Source: DATFVJ01 sp963851085 | GTDB taxonomy: Bacteria > Actinomycetota > Actinomycetes > Streptosporangiales > Streptosporangiaceae | Direction: 5' to 3' | Assembly (NCBI GenBank): GCA_963851085.1 | Contig: CAWKNX010000016.1 | Coordinates: 310,001 to 374,000 of the forward strand | DNA length: 64,000 bases | Shown: piece by piece, positions 26,626 to 34,726 of the stretch | Layout of the letters: each line of letters begins with the position of its first letter | Position numbering within the stretch: position 1 is the first letter of the stretch | Notes under the pieces: model-generated | What the model was told of the DNA's origin: nothing | The model's database searches: none | What the model saw: only the letters and a program-made list of their open reading frames with translations | Translations under genes and position numbers: made by a program

Positions 26626-28956
26626 ATGGAACGCCGGCAAACTGAGTCCGCCCGCGCCGAAGCTCTCCGCACCGAGCAGTCCTATGTCTCGATGCTGTAC
26701 GAACGCCTCGACATAGCACGGGAACGGGCCGAGACCGCGCTGCGTGAGGCACACGGGCGCGGCGCGGCAGGCGGCACCCACCAGGCCCGCATCGAACGCG
26801 AGGTGTCCGCCGCCGAGCACACACGGCGGATCGCCCAGCTATCGGGTGTGGAACGCGGGCTGTGCTTTGGCCGGATCGACGAGACTGGCGGCGACACCTA
26901 CTACATCGGCCGGATGGGGCTACGCGGCGTCGGCAGCGAACTGGTCCTGATCGACTGGCGTGCGCCAGCCGCCAGGTCCTTCTATACCGCGACGCCAAGC
27001 GACCCGGGCCCACTGGTGCGGCGGCGTCATCTGCACACCAGGGGCCGCACGGTCGTTGGCATCGACGATGAGGTATTCGACCTGGAACGGATGGCCGAGA
27101 GCGACCGCCGCACGCTGGTCGGCGAGGCGGCGCTCATGGCCGCGCTGCGCCGCGGGCGCACGGGCCGCATGACCGAGGTGGTAGCGACCATACAGACCGA
27201 GCAGGACCGGGTGATCCGCGCCGGCCTGCAAGGGGTGCTCGTGGTCCAGGGCGGCCCGGGCACGGGCAAGACCGTTGCGGCACTGCACCGGGCGGCCTAC
27301 CTGCTCTACACGCACCGGACCACGCTGGAACGCCGCGGCGTGCTCGTGGTGGGACCGAATGCGATGTTCCTGCGCTATATCAGCCAGGTGCTGCCTTCAC
27401 TCGGCGAGACCGACGTGGTGCTTTCCACGGTCGACGAACTCTTCCCGGGCGTGCGCGCGACCGCCGCCGACGACCCCGCTGCGGCGGTCGTCAAGGGCGA
27501 CCTGCGAATGCCGACTGTCATCAAGTCCGCGGTGCGGGACCGTCAGCGCGTGCCGGACGGCGATCTCGAGATCGTGGCCGAGAACATGACCTTGCGGCTC
27601 GGCCATGACACCTGTGTGCGCGCCCGCGACCGTGCGCGAGCGCTGCGCAGACCGCACAACGTGGCACGCAAGCTGTTCGTGCAGGACATGCTCACCGCGC
27701 TCGTGCGCGACGAAGCGGCGCAACTGGACCGGCCGGTGGACGGTGAGGATCTGCCGTACCTGCGGGCGGCGCTGTGGGAGCAGGATCCGGTGCGCGAGGC
27801 GCTTGACGCGCTGTGGCCGTTCCTGACGCCCCAGCGGCTGATTTCCGCGCTGCTCACGAGCGCTCACACGCTCCGCTCGGCGGCGGCAGGCAGGGGTGGG
27901 CTCTCGCCCGGGCAGCAACGGGCGATCCTGCGGCCGGCCGGGTCACCGTGGACGACCGGCGATGTTCCCCTGCTCGACGAGGCCGCCGACCTCCTCGGCG
28001 AAGACGACACGGCGGCCAGGGCAATGGAGCGGATAGCGGAAAGAGAGCGCCGCGCGGAGGAGGAGTACGCCTACGGCGTGCTCGAACTGACCGGGCTTTC
28101 GGAACTTGGCATGGTCGACGCCGGCACGCTCGCGCAGCGTCACCGTGCCGATGGCAGCCGGGCGACCACCGCCGAGCGGGCCGGCGCGGATCGCACGTGG
28201 GCGTATGGCCACGTCATCGTGGACGAGGCGCAGGAACTGTCGGCGATGGCGTGGCGGACCGTGATGCGCCGGGTTCCGACGCGGTCGCTGACGGTGGTAG
28301 GCGACATCGCGCAGCGAAGTTCCGCTGCGGGCGCGCGGTCGTGGGGCGAGATGCTCGACCGGTACCTCAAGGGCCGCTGGCACCAGGAGCGCCTGACCGT
28401 CAACTACCGGACATCCGCGGAGATCATGGAAGTCGCGGCCGACGTGCTGAAGGCCGTGGCACCGGAGGAGGAGCCACCGGAGTCCGTTCGCAGCGGCGAG
28501 GCCCCGCCGCGCGCCCTGCTCACCACCGGCGGCGAACTCCCCGACGCCCTCACCAGGCTGGTGAAGTCGGAGCTCGCGGAGATCGGCGACGGCCGCCTCG
28601 CGGTCATCACCGCGGACACCCGCCACGCGGAGATCGCCGCCCTGCTGCCCGAGGGCGCGTCGCCCGCGACCCTCGACGCGCTCGACTCGCCAGTGACAGT
28701 CCTTACGGTGCCGCAGTGCAAGGGCCTGGAGTTCGACGCGGTTGTGGTCGTCGCGCCCAGCGAGATCATCGCGCAGTCCCCCATGGGCGGTCATGACCTG
28801 TACGTGGCGATGACCAGGGCGACCAGGCGGCTGACGGTGGTGCAGGAGGGGGCGCTGCCCGACATACTGAGCCGGCTCGCGCCGCCGCCCGCGGCGCCGT
28901 CCGCGGCGCCGGACACCGCGCACACCTCACCGGAGCCTGCGGCAGACGAGCCATAA
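26626..28956 (+). CDS. HelD-like UvrD/Rep-family ATPase (RNA polymerase recycling factor), 776 aa
   Basis: Superfamily 1 helicase-like ATPase of the HelD type, which opens and recycles stalled RNA polymerase. The N-terminal ~95 residues form the coiled arm (LYERLDIARERAETALREAH), then FGRIDETGGDTYYIGR and LVLIDWRAPAARSFYTATP, both hallmark HelD segments. Walker A is GGPGTGKT near residue 210, Walker B is VIVDEAQELS near 533, motif III is VVGDIAQRS and motif VI is DLYVAMTRATRRL. A Pro/Ala-rich tail ends the chain. Some actinobacterial HelD proteins confer rifamycin tolerance. Start ATG 26626 lacks a clear Shine-Dalgarno sequence. Confidence 0.9.
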   Translation: MERRQTESARAEALRTEQSYVSMLYERLDIARERAETALREAHGRGAAGGTHQARIEREVSAAEHTRRIAQLSGVERGLCFGRIDETGGDTYYIGRMGLRGVGSELVLIDWRAPAARSFYTATPSDPGPLVRRRHLHTRGRTVVGIDDEVFDLERMAESDRRTLVGEAALMAALRRGRTGRMTEVVATIQTEQDRVIRAGLQGVLVVQGGPGTGKTVAALHRAAYLLYTHRTTLERRGVLVVGPNAMFLRYISQVLPSLGETDVVLSTVDELFPGVRATAADDPAAAVVKGDLRMPTVIKSAVRDRQRVPDGDLEIVAENMTLRLGHDTCVRARDRARALRRPHNVARKLFVQDMLTALVRDEAAQLDRPVDGEDLPYLRAALWEQDPVREALDALWPFLTPQRLISALLTSAHTLRSAAAGRGGLSPGQQRAILRPAGSPWTTGDVPLLDEAADLLGEDDTAARAMERIAERERRAEEEYAYGVLELTGLSELGMVDAGTLAQRHRADGSRATTAERAGADRTWAYGHVIVDEAQELSAMAWRTVMRRVPTRSLTVVGDIAQRSSAAGARSWGEMLDRYLKGRWHQERLTVNYRTSAEIMEVAADVLKAVAPEEEPPESVRSGEAPPRALLTTGGELPDALTRLVKSELAEIGDGRLAVITADTRHAEIAALLPEGASPATLDALDSPVTVLTVPQCKGLEFDAVVVVAPSEIIAQSPMGGHDLYVAMTRATRRLTVVQEGALPDILSRLAPPPAAPSAAPDTAHTSPEPAADEP

Positions 28957-29037
28957 GATCCTGAACGGCTGCGCGGCGTGGCACCCCGCCGGTCTGGCGC
29001 GCCGCACGACAACGCCGCGCGGGTGCGACAACGCCGC

Positions 29038-29092
29038 TCATGATCGCGGTATCTTTTCCGCGAATACGTCAGAAAAGTTACCGCGATCATGA
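29038..29092. repeat. dispersed palindromic repeat, copy 1
   Basis: TCATGATCGCGGTA (29038-29051) is complementary to TACCGCGATCATGA (29079-29092), and the stem continues as CTTTTC/GAAAAG after one T-T mismatch, around a core with GCGAATACG. Related copies are at 29621-29676 and 39902-39962, with half a copy at 51788. It behaves like a REP or MITE-type element. Confidence 0.85.
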
Positions 29093-29618
29093 AGCGGGAG
29101 CCCGGCGCACATACTTGCGGCCTCGGCGGGCGGTCACCCGGGGAGCGAGCGTGCTCGCCGCGGACGCCTCCGACGCCGCCGGGCTGACCGTGCCGCCGCT
29201 CGCCGCCGCCGCACGCGGTGAACTCGCCGCGCTCGGCCTCGGCGCGGGCAGCTCGCTGGCCAACCCGCTGGAGATCCCGGTCGGCCCGGGCGGGCGCACC
29301 GAACTGGTCGGGGACGCGGTGCGCGCCATCTGGGCGCACCACCGCTACGCGGACGTGATCGTCCACCTCAACGTGCTGAGCTTCTTCACCTTCGGCAGCA
29401 GCGCCGAGTCGCTGCTCGCGTACGCCGGGGCCGTCGCGGACCTGCGACGGCCACTGGCAGGCACGCGTATCACGCTCGTCCTGCGTAACGCGGATTGCGC
29501 GCCGCCGGGGGTGGCTGAGCAGGCACGATCGATCGCACGGTCGGCCGGTGTACCCGTTTACCACAGCATCGAGTCCGCCGCGGTAGCCGTAGCGGCTGGT
29601 CAGCGGTTCGCGCGGTGA
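29093..29618 (+). pseudogene. acyl-CoA synthetase (NDP-forming) C-terminal remnant
   Basis: The frame reads AADASDAAGLTVPPLAAAAR, LGAGSSLANPLEIPVGPGG, DVIVHLNVLSFFTFGSSAES and VYHSIESAAVAVAAGQRFAR, resembling the C-terminal end of the CoA-binding/ligase subunit of NDP-forming acyl-CoA synthetases. The catalytic His domain and the start are absent; the upstream frame is just the palindromic repeat. The remnant lies exactly between two copies of that repeat. Confidence 0.6.
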
Positions 29619-29620
29619 GT

Positions 29621-29676
29621 TCATGATCGCGGTAGTTTCTCTGCGGTATGCGCGGCAAAGTTACCGCGATCACGGA
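29621..29676. repeat. dispersed palindromic repeat, copy 2
   Basis: The arms TCATGATCGCGGTA (29621-29634) and TTACCGCGATCACGGA (29661-29676) share the GATCGCGGTA core with copies 1 and 3. The internal part GCGGTATGCGCGGCAAAG matches copy 3 best. Confidence 0.82.
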
Positions 29677-29711
29677 AGCGCGCACGGTCTCGCGCCCCGC
29701 GGCTCGTCGAG

Positions 29712-29727
29712 CCTAGCAAGCGCTAGG
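29712..29727. promoter_or_regulatory. TetR-type operator-like palindrome before the SDR gene
   Basis: CCTAGC-AAGC-GCTAGG is a 16-bp inverted repeat 37 bp before the SDR start. The core CAAGCGCT resembles operators of TetR regulators of lipid or steroid metabolism. No regulator gene is adjacent, so binding is inferred. Confidence 0.35.
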
Positions 29728-29763
29728 TTGATAGCGTGAGCAGACCGCGGGACGGGAGCTGAC

Positions 29764-30514
29764 ATGGGCAGGCTGGACGGCAAGGTCGCGCTGATCACCG
29801 GCGGAGCACGCGGCATGGGCAAGGCGCATGTCAGGCACTTCGTCAGCGAGGGCGCCCGGGTGTTCGGCGACGTCCTCGCCGAGGGCGCCGATGTCGCCGG
29901 CGATGTCGGTGCGGACTGCCGGTTCCTGCGCATGGATGTCACCAGCGAAGATGACTGGACGGCAGCCGTCGCGACAGCGGTGGGGACGTTCGGGAAACTG
30001 GACGTGTTCGTCAACAACGCCGGCATCCTGATCTTCGGCAGGATCGCCGACATGGGGCTTGGCGACTTCCGCCGGGTGATCGACGTCAACCTCACGGGCA
30101 CGTGGCTTGGTGTGAAGGCTGTGATCGAGCCGATGACGGCGGCCGGCGGTGGCTCGATCGTGAACATCTCCTCGATCGAGGGCTTCATCGGCGCGGCGGG
30201 CCTGTCCGCTCACAGCGCCAGCAAGTTCGGGATCCGCGGCATTACCCAAGGCCGCCGCGCGCGAACTCGCCGACCGCGGCATCCGGGTCAATTCCATCCA
30301 CCCCGGCGCCATCAATACCGCCATGACGCGCAATCCAGACCTCGTCGCAGAAGTCAACGCCGAGGCCTTCATCGCCACGATGCCGATCAAACGGTTCGCC
30401 AAACCGGTCGAGGTGTCGAAGATCGCCGCGTTTCTCGCCTCGGACGAGACCAGCTACTGCACGGGGACCGAGGTCGTGATCGGCGGCGGAATACTTACCG
30501 GAGCGGGCTACTGA
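29764..30514 (+). CDS. short-chain dehydrogenase/reductase, frameshifted
   Basis: Rossmann-fold NAD(P) oxidoreductase. ATG 29764 after GGGAG starts MGRLDGKVALITGGARGMGK (TGxxxGxG), then VNNAGILIFGRI (NNAG) and GGSIVNISSIEG (catalytic Ser region). The active-site segment is SAHSASKFGIRG, where the position of the catalytic Tyr (Y-x-x-x-K) is His. Near 30245 an extra C in ACCCAAG breaks the frame. The rest (AAARELADRGIRVNSIHPGA, MPIKRFAKPVEVSKIAAFLA, VIGGGILTGAGY) continues in another frame to TGA 30514. Closest in pattern to 3-alpha/20-beta-hydroxysteroid dehydrogenases. The Tyr loss and the indel together suggest decay. Confidence 0.8.
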
Positions 30515-30535
30515 CGGGCCGCTATGTGCCGCGGC

Positions 30536-31477
30536 CTACCAGGCCCAGTGGAAGCCGACGACGGCGTCTTCCAGTGTCTTCAGGTAGTGGTGCACGGAGT
30601 GCTGGCTGTCGAGCGAAACGGCGTCCTGCTCGACGATGTCTCCCTCGATGCCGTCCCAGGACGCCCACCAGATCGCGCCGGGAAGCATATCCGGGTGAAA
30701 CTCCACGCGGATGTCGACATTTTCCATACGCGCCCGTGAGGCACGCCGGTAGTCACTCGCCGGGCGTTCAGGGAAATGGAAGATCATCCAGTACTCGAGG
30801 GTGAGCGTGTCGCCACGTGCGAGCGGTTTGGCCAGCAGGATGTCGGTGGTGTAGAGGGCATCGGTGATTTTCCTGAACGGCCCGCTCGCGGCGCGGCAGC
30901 CCTGGCCAACTTCGAGCGTCAGGTCGTCGGAGTCGAAGCGGAACGGGATACGGTCCAGCCCATCGACGATCGCCTCGATCACGTGCAAGGTGCGCTGGCG
31001 GTCCGGCATCCCGTCGGCACCCAGATAATGATGATCATGCAGGGCGAGGGTCTGGTGCTGAAGCGGGCCGAGCGCGGCCGATCGCTCGGGCCGCATGGCA
31101 CGCGGACCGGCCTGCATCCGGGTGCGGCCCGACCCCTCCCACAAGCGCCAGAGCAGTTCCGCGTCGTGGCTGGCGAGGTCGAACGCTTCGATGAACAGGG
31201 TCAGCGACGCCTTGCTGAGCACCCGGCCCGAGATCGCGCGCAGGACGGTGTCCTTGAGCTGGCGCGGCAGCACATCGACGTCACCGGCGCTGCGGGGATT
31301 GCGCCAGAGATAGTGGGCAAGCACGTCCGCCACCGCGAGCTGGTTGATCTCACCCGGTCGTGTCCGCTCGGCGTACTGCGCCCATCGCTGCCGGTACCGC
31401 CCGGGCTGAAGCAGCAGCTCACGCAGGTACGCGGCGGTCACAGCATGGCGCGTGACCGTGGATTCGGAACCACTCAC
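30536..31477 (-). CDS. conserved actinomycete protein of unknown function, 313 aa
   Basis: GTG 31477 after AGGG gives MSGSESTVTRHAVTAAYLRE, an Arg-rich helical N-half (AVADVLAHYLWRNPRSAGDV, LPRQLKDTVLRAISGRVLSK), then HDHHYLGADGMPDRQRTLHV and a beta-rich C-half (TLEYWMIFHFPERPASDYRR, NVDIRVEFHPDMLPGAIWWA). The C-half resembles the ligand-like C-terminal domain of some actinomycete regulators, but no helix-turn-helix is evident. The neighbouring TPR gene is divergent. Intact. Confidence 0.65.
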   Translation of the reverse strand: MSGSESTVTRHAVTAAYLRELLLQPGRYRQRWAQYAERTRPGEINQLAVADVLAHYLWRNPRSAGDVDVLPRQLKDTVLRAISGRVLSKASLTLFIEAFDLASHDAELLWRLWEGSGRTRMQAGPRAMRPERSAALGPLQHQTLALHDHHYLGADGMPDRQRTLHVIEAIVDGLDRIPFRFDSDDLTLEVGQGCRAASGPFRKITDALYTTDILLAKPLARGDTLTLEYWMIFHFPERPASDYRRASRARMENVDIRVEFHPDMLPGAIWWASWDGIEGDIVEQDAVSLDSQHSVHHYLKTLEDAVVGFHWAW

Positions 31478-31586
31478 TGATCGCCCTACCCCGTGTGCGA
31501 ACTTATTGCGACATACGGGAGTTACTGTACGTCGTCGGCCTCGCCGGGGGGGCGAGACCGGATCAAGGGGAGGGACCGGCCGCAGC

Positions 31587-31916
31587 ATGGACGACCGCCG
31601 GGGTTCGATGTCGCGCGGGCTGGACGAGGCGTACTTCCTCGATCTGCTCGGCGACGCCTGCAACAGCCTTGGCCGCTACGACGAGGCCGTCGTCGCGCTC
31701 TCCAGCGCCGTGCAGGTTTTCAAGGAACATGGGGCGCAATGCGCTCACGCCGTCGGCCTATTCAAGCTCGCCCAGAGCCATCTCGCGCTGGCTCACCACC
31801 GCCAGGCCATCGACTACCTCGAGGAATGCCTGCCGATCCTGCGCAAGCTGCACCTGCCCGCGTCAGAGCAGCGCGCCAGGGCCGCGCTCGACGCCTGCCT
31901 GCTCACCATCGCGTAA
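31587..31916 (+). CDS. short TPR protein or TPR fragment, 109 aa
   Basis: ATG 31587 (or ATG 31608) leads to LDEAYFLDLLGDACNSLGRY, DEAVVALSSAVQVFKEHG, AVGLFKLAQSHLALAHHRQ and AIDYLEECLPILRKLHLPAS: two to three tetratricopeptide repeats, like the C-terminal end of NB-ARC/SARP-type regulators. No other domain is present, so it is either a truncated regulator or a small scaffold protein. Confidence 0.5.
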   Translation: MDDRRGSMSRGLDEAYFLDLLGDACNSLGRYDEAVVALSSAVQVFKEHGAQCAHAVGLFKLAQSHLALAHHRQAIDYLEECLPILRKLHLPASEQRARAALDACLLTIA

Positions 31917-32026
31917 CCGGGCCGCCGCCGGGCCGGCCTGCTGGTCCCCGAAGCCGCTGATCGCCTCGCCGAGTTCGCCCGCCGCAGGGTCACCGAGGTC
32001 TTCCAGGATCGCAAGCGCCCCACGCC

Positions 32027-32054
32027 AGGTCTGCGCGCCGCGGCGCGCAGACCT
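32027..32054. repeat. 28-bp perfect palindrome
   Basis: AGGTCTGCGCGCCG is followed directly by its reverse complement CGGCGCGCAGACCT with no spacer. As RNA it would be a very stable hairpin; as DNA it is an inverted pair or a possible resolution site. Confidence 0.85.
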
Positions 32055-32096
32055 GTCCGCCGCTGCGCGTCGCCCAGATGGCGCAGGGTTTTCGCC

Positions 32097-32210
32097 CACC
32101 ACCAGCACCACCAGCACCACCAGCACCACCAGCACCACCAGCACCACCAGCACCACCAGCACCACCAGACCACACACCAGCACCACCAGCACCACCAGCA
32201 CCCAGAGCCT
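32097..32210. repeat. 9-bp CACCACCAG microsatellite
   Basis: Eight perfect copies of CACCACCAG (32097-32168) followed by about three imperfect ones. It is outside the genes called here, just downstream of mscL. Confidence 0.93.
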
Positions 32211-32250
32211 GCCACCCCGAGCGGCCAGGGCGGGATGCACGAACCGAGCG

Positions 32251-32682
32251 CTACGGCATTCCCGCCCCAGCCTGAGCTGCCCCCGGCTCCGGAGTAAGCT
32301 GCGCCGTGCAGTTTTTGCAGCGCCTGGCCGCCTTCGGCACTTCACTCAGGCATTCGGGACATTCGCGCTCGGTAGCCTCCTCGTTCCTCGTCATCATGTC
32401 GAGCAGCTTGCTGACCGGCAGAACCACAAAGAAATACACGACTGCGGCGATGATGAGGAACGAGATCACCGCGTCGAGGAAGTCGCCGTAGGCGAACTTG
32501 CTCTTATTGACGGTGAAGTAAAGCTGGGAGAAGTCGGGCTTTCCCCCGATTGCCGCGATCAGCGGCGTAATCAGATCCTTGACGAGCGCTGTGATCAAGG
32601 CGCTGAACGCGAGGCCGATGACGACCGCAACGGCAAGCTCTACCAGATTCCCGCGCAGCAGGAACTTCTTGAAACCCTTCAT
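32251..32682 (-). CDS. mscL: large-conductance mechanosensitive channel MscL with C-terminal zinc ribbon
   Basis: Inner-membrane tension valve. ATG 32682 gives MKGFKKFLLRGNLVELAVAV, with TM1 (LVELAVAVVIGLAFSALITA), the periplasmic loop (GGKPDFSQLYFTVNKSKFAY) and TM2 (FLDAVISFLIIAAVVYFFVV). The C-terminus is longer than in typical MscL and ends with CPECLSEVPKAARRCKNC, a two-CxxC zinc ribbon. An ISKra4 copy sits 8 nt before the start codon and displaces the natural Shine-Dalgarno sequence (complement of 34421-34426) by about 1.7 kb, so expression is probably lost or changed. Confidence 0.93.
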   Translation of the reverse strand: MKGFKKFLLRGNLVELAVAVVIGLAFSALITALVKDLITPLIAAIGGKPDFSQLYFTVNKSKFAYGDFLDAVISFLIIAAVVYFFVVLPVSKLLDMMTRNEEATERECPECLSEVPKAARRCKNCTAQLTPEPGAAQAGAGMP

Positions 32683-32690
32683 TCTCGATA

Positions 32691-34411
32691 GGGTGCGGCT
32701 CCTGTGGGGGGATGCAGTGTGAAGCGTTTTAGCGTGCCTGATGGCACTGTGTCCGGTTTGCTCGTGTCGGTGCGTGCGTAAAGGGCTCCTTCTCGTTACG
32801 GTCCCGGTTGTCTGACGACCGGATCGAAAAAGAAGGAGCCCGATGCAAGGGTACGTGCCTGCCCGGGACGAGGCGTTCGGGGAGTCGAGGAAGTGCTTCC
32901 GTGAGCTTGAGCAGTGGGCGGCGTCGGAGGAGGCAGCGGGTCTGCAGCACGCTGACCTGGAGGAACAGCTGGAGGCGCGGGGCCGGGAGCTGCTGCGGCG
33001 ACTGTTCCAGGACCGGCTGGACGCATCGGCTGCGGCCGAGGAGCGGCGTTATGACGTGGCTGGGGAGGACGGCGTGGTCCGCACGCGGGCGGAGAAAGGC
33101 CGGACCCGGCCGCTGGTGACGATATTCGGGCAGGTCACGGTGTCGCGGATCGCCTACCGGTCACCGGGCAGGCCGAATGTGCACCCGCTGGACGCGGCGC
33201 TGAACCTGCCGGAGGAAAAACACTCTCACGGGCTGCGCGGGCTCGCCGCGATCGAGTCGGCGCGCGGCTCGATGGAGGCGGCGCGCGCCGCGGTCACCCG
33301 CGCGACCGGCGTGAAGATCGGGAAGCGGCAGCTGGAGGAGCTGGCCCGCCGGGCTGCCGCGCACGTGGAGGCGTTCTACGCCTGGCGCCTGATCGAGCCG
33401 GCGCCGGAGGGGTGCCCGCTGATCCTGACCTTCGACGGCAAGGGCATCGTGATGCTGCCGGAGGCGCTGCGCCCGGCGACCGCCAGGGCCGCGGCATCGG
33501 CGGGGAACAAGCTGGCGACCCGGCTGTCGCCCGGGGAGAAGAACGGCCGCAAGCGGATGGCCGAGCTGGCCTGCGTCTACGACGCCGCCCCGGTCCCGCG
33601 CACGCCGGAGGACGTCATCAGCACCCCCGCGCAGAAACGCAGGAAGAACAAAGCGCAGGCAGCGGCACCGAAGAGGAAGCACAAGCCGCGGGAGCCGCAG
33701 GCACGGGGCAAGTGGCTGACCGCCTCGGTCACCGACGACATCCCCGCCGTGATCGCGTCGGCCTTTGACGAGGCCGGGCGCCGCGACCCCGGCCACGAGC
33801 GCGAGTGGGTCGTCCTCATCGACGGTAACAACACCCAGATCGAGGCCGTCACCGCCGAGGCCGCGGCCCGCGGCGTCACGGTCACGATCATCATCGACCT
33901 GATCCATGTCCTTGAATACCTGTGGAAGGCAGCCTGGTCCTTCTTCGACAAGGGCGAGCCCGCCGCCGAGGAATGGGTCGCCGCCCAGGCCCGCAGGATC
34001 CTGCACGGCAAAGCACGGCAGGTCGCGGCAGGGATCCGCCGCCGGGCCACTTCTTACGGCTACTCCCGGGCCGAGCGCGGCGGCGCCGACGAATGCGCCC
34101 GCTACCTGGAGAACAAGCAGCACTACCTGGACTACGCCACCGCGCTGCGCAAAGGCTGGCCCGTCGCCACCGGGATAATCGAAGGGGCGTGCAGGCACAT
34201 CGTCAAGGACAGAATGGACATAACGGGCGCCAGATGGGGACTCGAAGGCGCCGAGGCCATCCTGAAACTCCGCGCCCTCATCACCACCGGCGACTTCGAC
34301 ACCTACTGGCGCTTCCACCTCCGCAGCGAGCACGAACGCATCCACCACGCCAGATACCGCGAGACCCACGTCCTCGCAGCATAACGAACTCACCTCAGAC
34401 GAGCCGCACCC
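32691..34411 (+). mobile_element. ISKra4-family insertion sequence, copy 2, 1721 bp
   Basis: Appears to be the same element as 3080-4800: same length, same ends (GGGTGCGGCTC and reverse), same internal sequence wherever compared. A 9-bp target duplication TTCTCGATA flanks it (32682-32690 and 34412-34420). It separates mscL from its leader. Orientation is opposite to mscL. Confidence 0.95.
32843..34384 (+). CDS. ISKra4-family transposase, copy 2
   Basis: Same 513 residues as the protein at 3232-4773, with the DDE core (LTFDGKGIVM, WVVLIDGNNTQIEAV, GIIEGACRHIVKDRMDITGA) and the same GAAGGAG site within a hairpin (32783-32841). Both copies being intact and unmutated indicates recent activity in this genome. 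Confidence 0.95.
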   Translation: MQGYVPARDEAFGESRKCFRELEQWAASEEAAGLQHADLEEQLEARGRELLRRLFQDRLDASAAAEERRYDVAGEDGVVRTRAEKGRTRPLVTIFGQVTVSRIAYRSPGRPNVHPLDAALNLPEEKHSHGLRGLAAIESARGSMEAARAAVTRATGVKIGKRQLEELARRAAAHVEAFYAWRLIEPAPEGCPLILTFDGKGIVMLPEALRPATARAAASAGNKLATRLSPGEKNGRKRMAELACVYDAAPVPRTPEDVISTPAQKRRKNKAQAAAPKRKHKPREPQARGKWLTASVTDDIPAVIASAFDEAGRRDPGHEREWVVLIDGNNTQIEAVTAEAAARGVTVTIIIDLIHVLEYLWKAAWSFFDKGEPAAEEWVAAQARRILHGKARQVAAGIRRRATSYGYSRAERGGADECARYLENKQHYLDYATALRKGWPVATGIIEGACRHIVKDRMDITGARWGLEGAEAILKLRALITTGDFDTYWRFHLRSEHERIHHARYRETHVLAA

Positions 34412-34726
34412 TTCTCGATATCCCCCAAACGGCGGTCGAACGAGGTGCCAGCAGCGCTCATGCTCACCGTACCCGTGGAGGCCGTCCATTCCACGGATTC
34501 CGGCCACGGAGGTGCACGCGTCGTCGAGCCGCAGCGTTATGCGCCAAGACGTGATCACGGTGAGCAGAGCGCGCCCATGGCGTGGCGCCCGCCCCGGCAT
34601 GCGCCACCGGCACGCCGCGCCATGCGCCACGGGCACGCCCCGCCGGGGATGCCGCCCAAACCTGGGGCCTGCTGCCCCTTGCGATAATGACCCCGGACTC
34701 TTGATCCGCGCCGGGAGGACGACGTC
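34412..34726. other. displaced mscL leader and amidohydrolase promoter region
   Basis: This was the upstream region of mscL before the ISKra4 insertion: TGGGGGA on the minus strand at its left end would be the mscL Shine-Dalgarno. The middle has a direct repeat of ATGCGCCACCGGCACGCC/ATGCGCCACGGGCACGCC near 34600-34640. GGGAGGACGACGTC just before 34727 is the ribosome-binding site of the amidohydrolase. No gene is seen. Confidence 0.5.

Larger units (their letters stand above)
31917..32250. other. remnant and repeat region between the TPR gene and mscL
   Basis: On the minus strand a short frame reads TWRGALAILEDLGDPAAGEL and GEAISGFGDQQAG, like the end of another TPR protein, with no start or stop of its own. 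A perfect 28-bp palindrome and a CACCACCAG array complete the stretch. No complete gene is seen. Confidence 0.45.

Noticed and set aside
32097..32210. Proline-rich (PPA) or Thr/Ser repeat protein
   Set aside because: The CACCACCAG array is open in several frames, but none has a start with a ribosome-binding site or a conserved flank.
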